Source: Actinoallomurus iriomotensis (GTDB lineage Bacteria; Actinomycetota; Actinomycetes; Streptosporangiales; Streptosporangiaceae). Taken from it: DNA of 64,000 nt. The notes under the pieces were generated by a model that was given only the letters and a program-made list of their open reading frames with translations, had not been told where the DNA came from and searched no databases. The stretch spans positions 1 to 64,000 of the forward strand of contig NZ_BSTJ01000019.1 in assembly GCF_030269445.1 (NCBI RefSeq), read 5' to 3'. This document shows, piece after piece, positions 61,733 through 64,000 of this stretch. Within the stretch, counting starts at the first letter, position 1, and the number at the start of each line of letters is the position of its first letter. Both the position numbers and the translations under genes were made by a program.

Positions 61733-62851
61733 GTGACCACCCTCTCCGATGCTTCGGCGGGTGTCGCCGAGGTCTCGGTGCGCGCCCGAATCCGGTCCGC
61801 CGTGTGGCGGGTCGTCCGCGGTACGAGCGTCTCCGCGTTCCGCTACCGGGTGACCGGCCTGGCCGCGGAGGCCGCGTTCTTCACCCTGCTGTCGCTGCCG
61901 CCGCTCGTGCTGGGGCTGATCGGCACGCTCGGGCACTTCCGGTCGATGCTCGGCGACGACACGGTGTCCGACATCCGCACGTGGGTGATCGAGAAGGCGC
62001 AGACGGTGCTGACCGAGCAGTCGGTGGACACCGTCGTGCGGCCGCTCCTCGACGACGTCCTGCGGGGCGGCCGGGTCGAGATCGTCTCGCTGAGCTTCCT
62101 GGTGTCGCTGTGGGCCGGCTCACGCGCGCTGAACGTCTACGTCGACACGATCACGATCGCGTACGGCCTGTCCGGCGTGCGCGGCGTCATCCGCACCCGG
62201 CTGCGCGCGTTCTTCCTGTACATCGCCGGGCTCGGCGTCGGGCTGGTGGTCATCCCGCTGCTGGTCGCGGGCCCGACGCTCGTCCTGCGCTGGCTGCCCG
62301 AGGGTGCGCGGGTGCTGCACGTGCTCTACTGGCCGGTGCTGATCGTCGTCTCGATCGTGTTCCTCGCCTCGCTGTACTACCTCAGCGTCCCGGTGCGCAC
62401 GGCCTGGTGGCGGGGTCTGCCGGGCGGCGCGGTGGCCCTGGCGATCTGGGCGCTGGGCAGCCTCATCCTGCGCCTCTACCTGGACGGCTCCGCGTCGGGC
62501 GTGTCCGTGTACGGCTCGCTGGGCGCGGCGATCGCGGTCCTCGCCTGGCTGTACGTCACCGCCCTGGCCGTGCTGATCGGTGCCGCGCTCAACGCCGAGA
62601 TCGACAAACTGTGGCCCGGCGAGTACACCGCGCGCGCCCGCGCCGAGGTCGCCGAGGCGCGCGCCCGGGCGGCGAAGAAGCAGCTCCGGGCCGCCGAGCG
62701 GCGCGTCGAGGCCGCCACGACCGACGAGCCGGAGGAGCCCACCGCGCCGGAGGAGGACGCCGAGCCTCAGGAGGCGCGGGAGCCGCGGGGGCCGCTGGAG
62801 GCGCGGGAGAGCGAGCGCGAGCAGGCCCGCCCGGAGTCCCGCAGCGCCTGA
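61733..62851 (+). CDS. YihY/BrkB family inner-membrane protein
   Basis: A 372-residue membrane protein. After a cytoplasmic head, an early helix (GLAAEAAFFTLLSLPPLVLGLIG) is followed by five more segments (VSLSFLVSLWAGSRALNVYV, FFLYIAGLGVGLVVIPLLVAG, VLYWPVLIVVSIVFLASLYYL, GAVALAIWALGSLILRLYL, AIAVLAWLYVTALAVLIGAAL), the standard YihY layout with the conserved ALNAEIDKLWPGE after the last. The final 70 residues are a long charged coiled/disordered tail rich in Glu, Ala and Arg. The transport or envelope role of the family is unproven. GTG start. Confidence 0.92.
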   Translation: MTTLSDASAGVAEVSVRARIRSAVWRVVRGTSVSAFRYRVTGLAAEAAFFTLLSLPPLVLGLIGTLGHFRSMLGDDTVSDIRTWVIEKAQTVLTEQSVDTVVRPLLDDVLRGGRVEIVSLSFLVSLWAGSRALNVYVDTITIAYGLSGVRGVIRTRLRAFFLYIAGLGVGLVVIPLLVAGPTLVLRWLPEGARVLHVLYWPVLIVVSIVFLASLYYLSVPVRTAWWRGLPGGAVALAIWALGSLILRLYLDGSASGVSVYGSLGAAIAVLAWLYVTALAVLIGAALNAEIDKLWPGEYTARARAEVAEARARAAKKQLRAAERRVEAATTDEPEEPTAPEEDAEPQEAREPRGPLEARESEREQARPESRSA

Positions 62852-62948
62852 CCGATCCGCCGGCCGGCGGAAGACCGGTCGTCTCCGGGCCGCCGCCCGC
62901 ACCTGTGATCGGCCTGCCGCCCGCGCGGGCGGAGGAACCACGGGAAGG

Positions 62949-63458
62949 TCAGGCGCCGGGGGAGGCCAGGTGGTCGACGGCGGGCGGTGGGCCGGAGGAC
63001 ACCGGACGGGGTCTGGCGGTCCGCCGCCGGGTTCGCGGGTCCCCCGAGGTCGTCTCCGGACGTCCCGGGCCGTCCTGGGGGCGTCTGGAGCCGTCCTCCG
63101 CGTGTCCCCGGACGTCCGGGCCGCGTCCCTGTCCGTACCAGGGGCGGGCGATCGGGGTCCACCGCGCGAGCAGTTCCATCGCGTCCGGGAGCGTCTCGGC
63201 GAAGATGTGCTCCACCACGTTGCCCGCGTTGCCCTCGAGTTGGAGCAGGAACTGCAACGGCGGCGTCTCCCGGGAGTAAAGCGTCAGCGAGACCGGCACC
63301 GACGGCAGCTCACCGACCTGGCACCACGCCTCGTACCCCAGGTTCGCCACCGCCGCGCGCACGTCACCGCCGTACGGCTCGCAGATCGCCATCACCGGGT
63401 CCTCGCGTTCCACCCACGAGCCGTTGACCAGGCACCATGCGTGAATCATCTCGTTCAT
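62949..63458 (-). CDS. Hypothetical protein with unusual Pro/Arg/Gly-rich tail
   Basis: A 169-residue soluble protein I cannot assign. Residues 1-105 look folded (HAWCLVNGSWVEREDPVMAICEPYGGDVRAAVANLGYEAWC, FLLQLEGNAGNVVEHIFAETLPDAMELLARW); the last 60 residues are low-complexity Arg/Pro/Asp-rich and probably disordered. The start at ATG 63458 (MNEMIHAW) is tentative, as the ribosome-binding site is weak and a GTG lies two codons before. It converges with the YihY gene. Confidence 0.65.
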   Translation of the reverse strand: MNEMIHAWCLVNGSWVEREDPVMAICEPYGGDVRAAVANLGYEAWCQVGELPSVPVSLTLYSRETPPLQFLLQLEGNAGNVVEHIFAETLPDAMELLARWTPIARPWYGQGRGPDVRGHAEDGSRRPQDGPGRPETTSGDPRTRRRTARPRPVSSGPPPAVDHLASPGA

Positions 63459-63555
63459 GATCACACCCCACGGTAGGCCGGGCGGACCGTCCGCGGCGGT
63501 AACGCCACGCGGCGTGAGCGACTCCCCGTACACCGGGCCGGGTGTCTCTGGTGGA

Positions 63556-64000
63556 TCAGTGCGCCGGCAGGGGCCACTCGAGGCGGATCCGCGAACGTTC
63601 GGGGGACCGGGGCAGGTCCTGGCAGGAGACGTCCATGCCGCGCCCGCTGAGCGCGCGGATACGCCCGGCCACTTCGGTGAGGTCGCCCGTGGGCGCGTCG
63701 AGGTGCATGACGAGCCAGGTCGGTGGTCGCGGGTCGGCGGTGATCATCACATGGACGTCCGGCAGACGCTCCCCGGGGACGAGGGCGAGGGTCCGGTGGA
63801 CGAGCCGGGCGACCCACTGCCAGGCCGACGGGTCGATCACCGCCTCGATGCCGTGCCCGAGCGTCAGCGCCGGGCACATCCGGCCCGGGCCGCAGGCCCG
63901 CTCCACCGCCTCCACGACCAGCGCGCGCAGGCCCGATTCTCCGGCGGAGTCCTCGGGGCGCAGGTCGAACACCACGCCGCGAAAGTCCTTGATCGCGCCG
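63556..64000 (-). CDS. Histidine-kinase-like protein with degenerate ATPase domain, C-terminal part (partial)
   Basis: The open frame runs off the right edge. The visible start, AIKDFRGVVFDLRPEDS, resembles the end of a HisKA_3 dimerisation helix (xxIRxxIFDLR) as in DevS/NarX-type sensors. What follows has the length of a HATPase_c domain but lacks the N-box (HRTLALVPGERL where REALSNVxRHA is expected) and the DxGxG motif, so it probably cannot bind ATP normally. It might be a non-catalytic partner. An internal GTG at 63975 could also start a 139-residue protein, but the match before it argues for a longer gene. Confidence 0.6.
   Translation of the reverse strand, partial: GAIKDFRGVVFDLRPEDSAGESGLRALVVEAVERACGPGRMCPALTLGHGIEAVIDPSAWQWVARLVHRTLALVPGERLPDVHVMITADPRPPTWLVMHLDAPTGDLTEVAGRIRALSGRGMDVSCQDLPRSPERSRIRLEWPLPAH

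Noticed and set aside
1-64000. tRNA, rRNA, insertion sequence or CRISPR array
   Set aside because: Scanned by eye for T-loop strings, terminal inverted repeats with transposase and regularly spaced repeats; none convincing. A covariance and repeat search would be decisive.

Overview
The window is GC-rich throughout, with strong third-position GC bias, many GTG/TTG starts and many ATGA/GTGA stop-start overlaps. It carries Tat and Sec secretomes, AfsR-type and ECF regulators and an actinobacterial c-di-AMP riboswitch. This points to a soil actinomycete (Actinomycetota; a Streptosporangiales-type genus is my guess, not proven).

Left arm (1-22.9 kb, all + strand): a rhamnose locus. Two ABC permeases and the lipoprotein RhaS import L-rhamnose; RhaM, RhaI and a fused aldolase/dehydrogenase catabolise it. 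No rhamnulokinase is seen. A run of secreted glycosidases follows: GH106, a short GH78-like enzyme, a GH127/146-type beta-L-arabinofuranosidase, and three GH78 alpha-L-rhamnosidases. Together they look built to strip rhamnose and arabinose from plant material and feed the sugar inward.

22.9-33.4 kb: a DUF1684 protein, a YCII/ECF42 sigma/DUF899 group on the minus strand, then an aryl-CoA module (PaaX regulator, RidA, cupin, thioesterase, 2-aminobenzoate-CoA ligase, fused monooxygenase/reductase) that probably degrades anthranilate or a relative.

33.4-41 kb: mixed genes (PNPOx-like flavoprotein, GH16, DUF1963-like, a divergent NAD-dependent DNA ligase, an MFS exporter) and a 41-residue peptide with an FxLD-like motif.

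41-52 kb: the most interesting part. A minus-strand operon encodes two short peptides with a shared leader, a B12-dependent radical SAM RiPP methyltransferase and a DUF5825-type partner. A third peptide with the same leader, the same ribosome-binding site and the same 46-nt upstream element (42/46 identical) lies 7.8 kb away on the other strand with no enzyme beside it. Between them are twin secreted four-cysteine proteins, an AfsR-type regulator broken by an apparent repeat-mediated deletion, and a CarH-like B12 photosensor without a DNA-binding domain, translationally coupled to a PAS/GAF/PP2C phosphatase. Thioesterase and dinB remnants mark this as a rearranged region.

52-64 kb: AidB-type dehydrogenase with its TetR regulator and operator, two secreted cell-wall proteins (one under a ydaO c-di-AMP riboswitch), an assimilatory sulfate reduction operon (sir, small zinc-ribbon gene, cysH, chelatase), a mycothiol-type DinB-fold protein, a YihY membrane protein and a degenerate histidine kinase running off the right edge.
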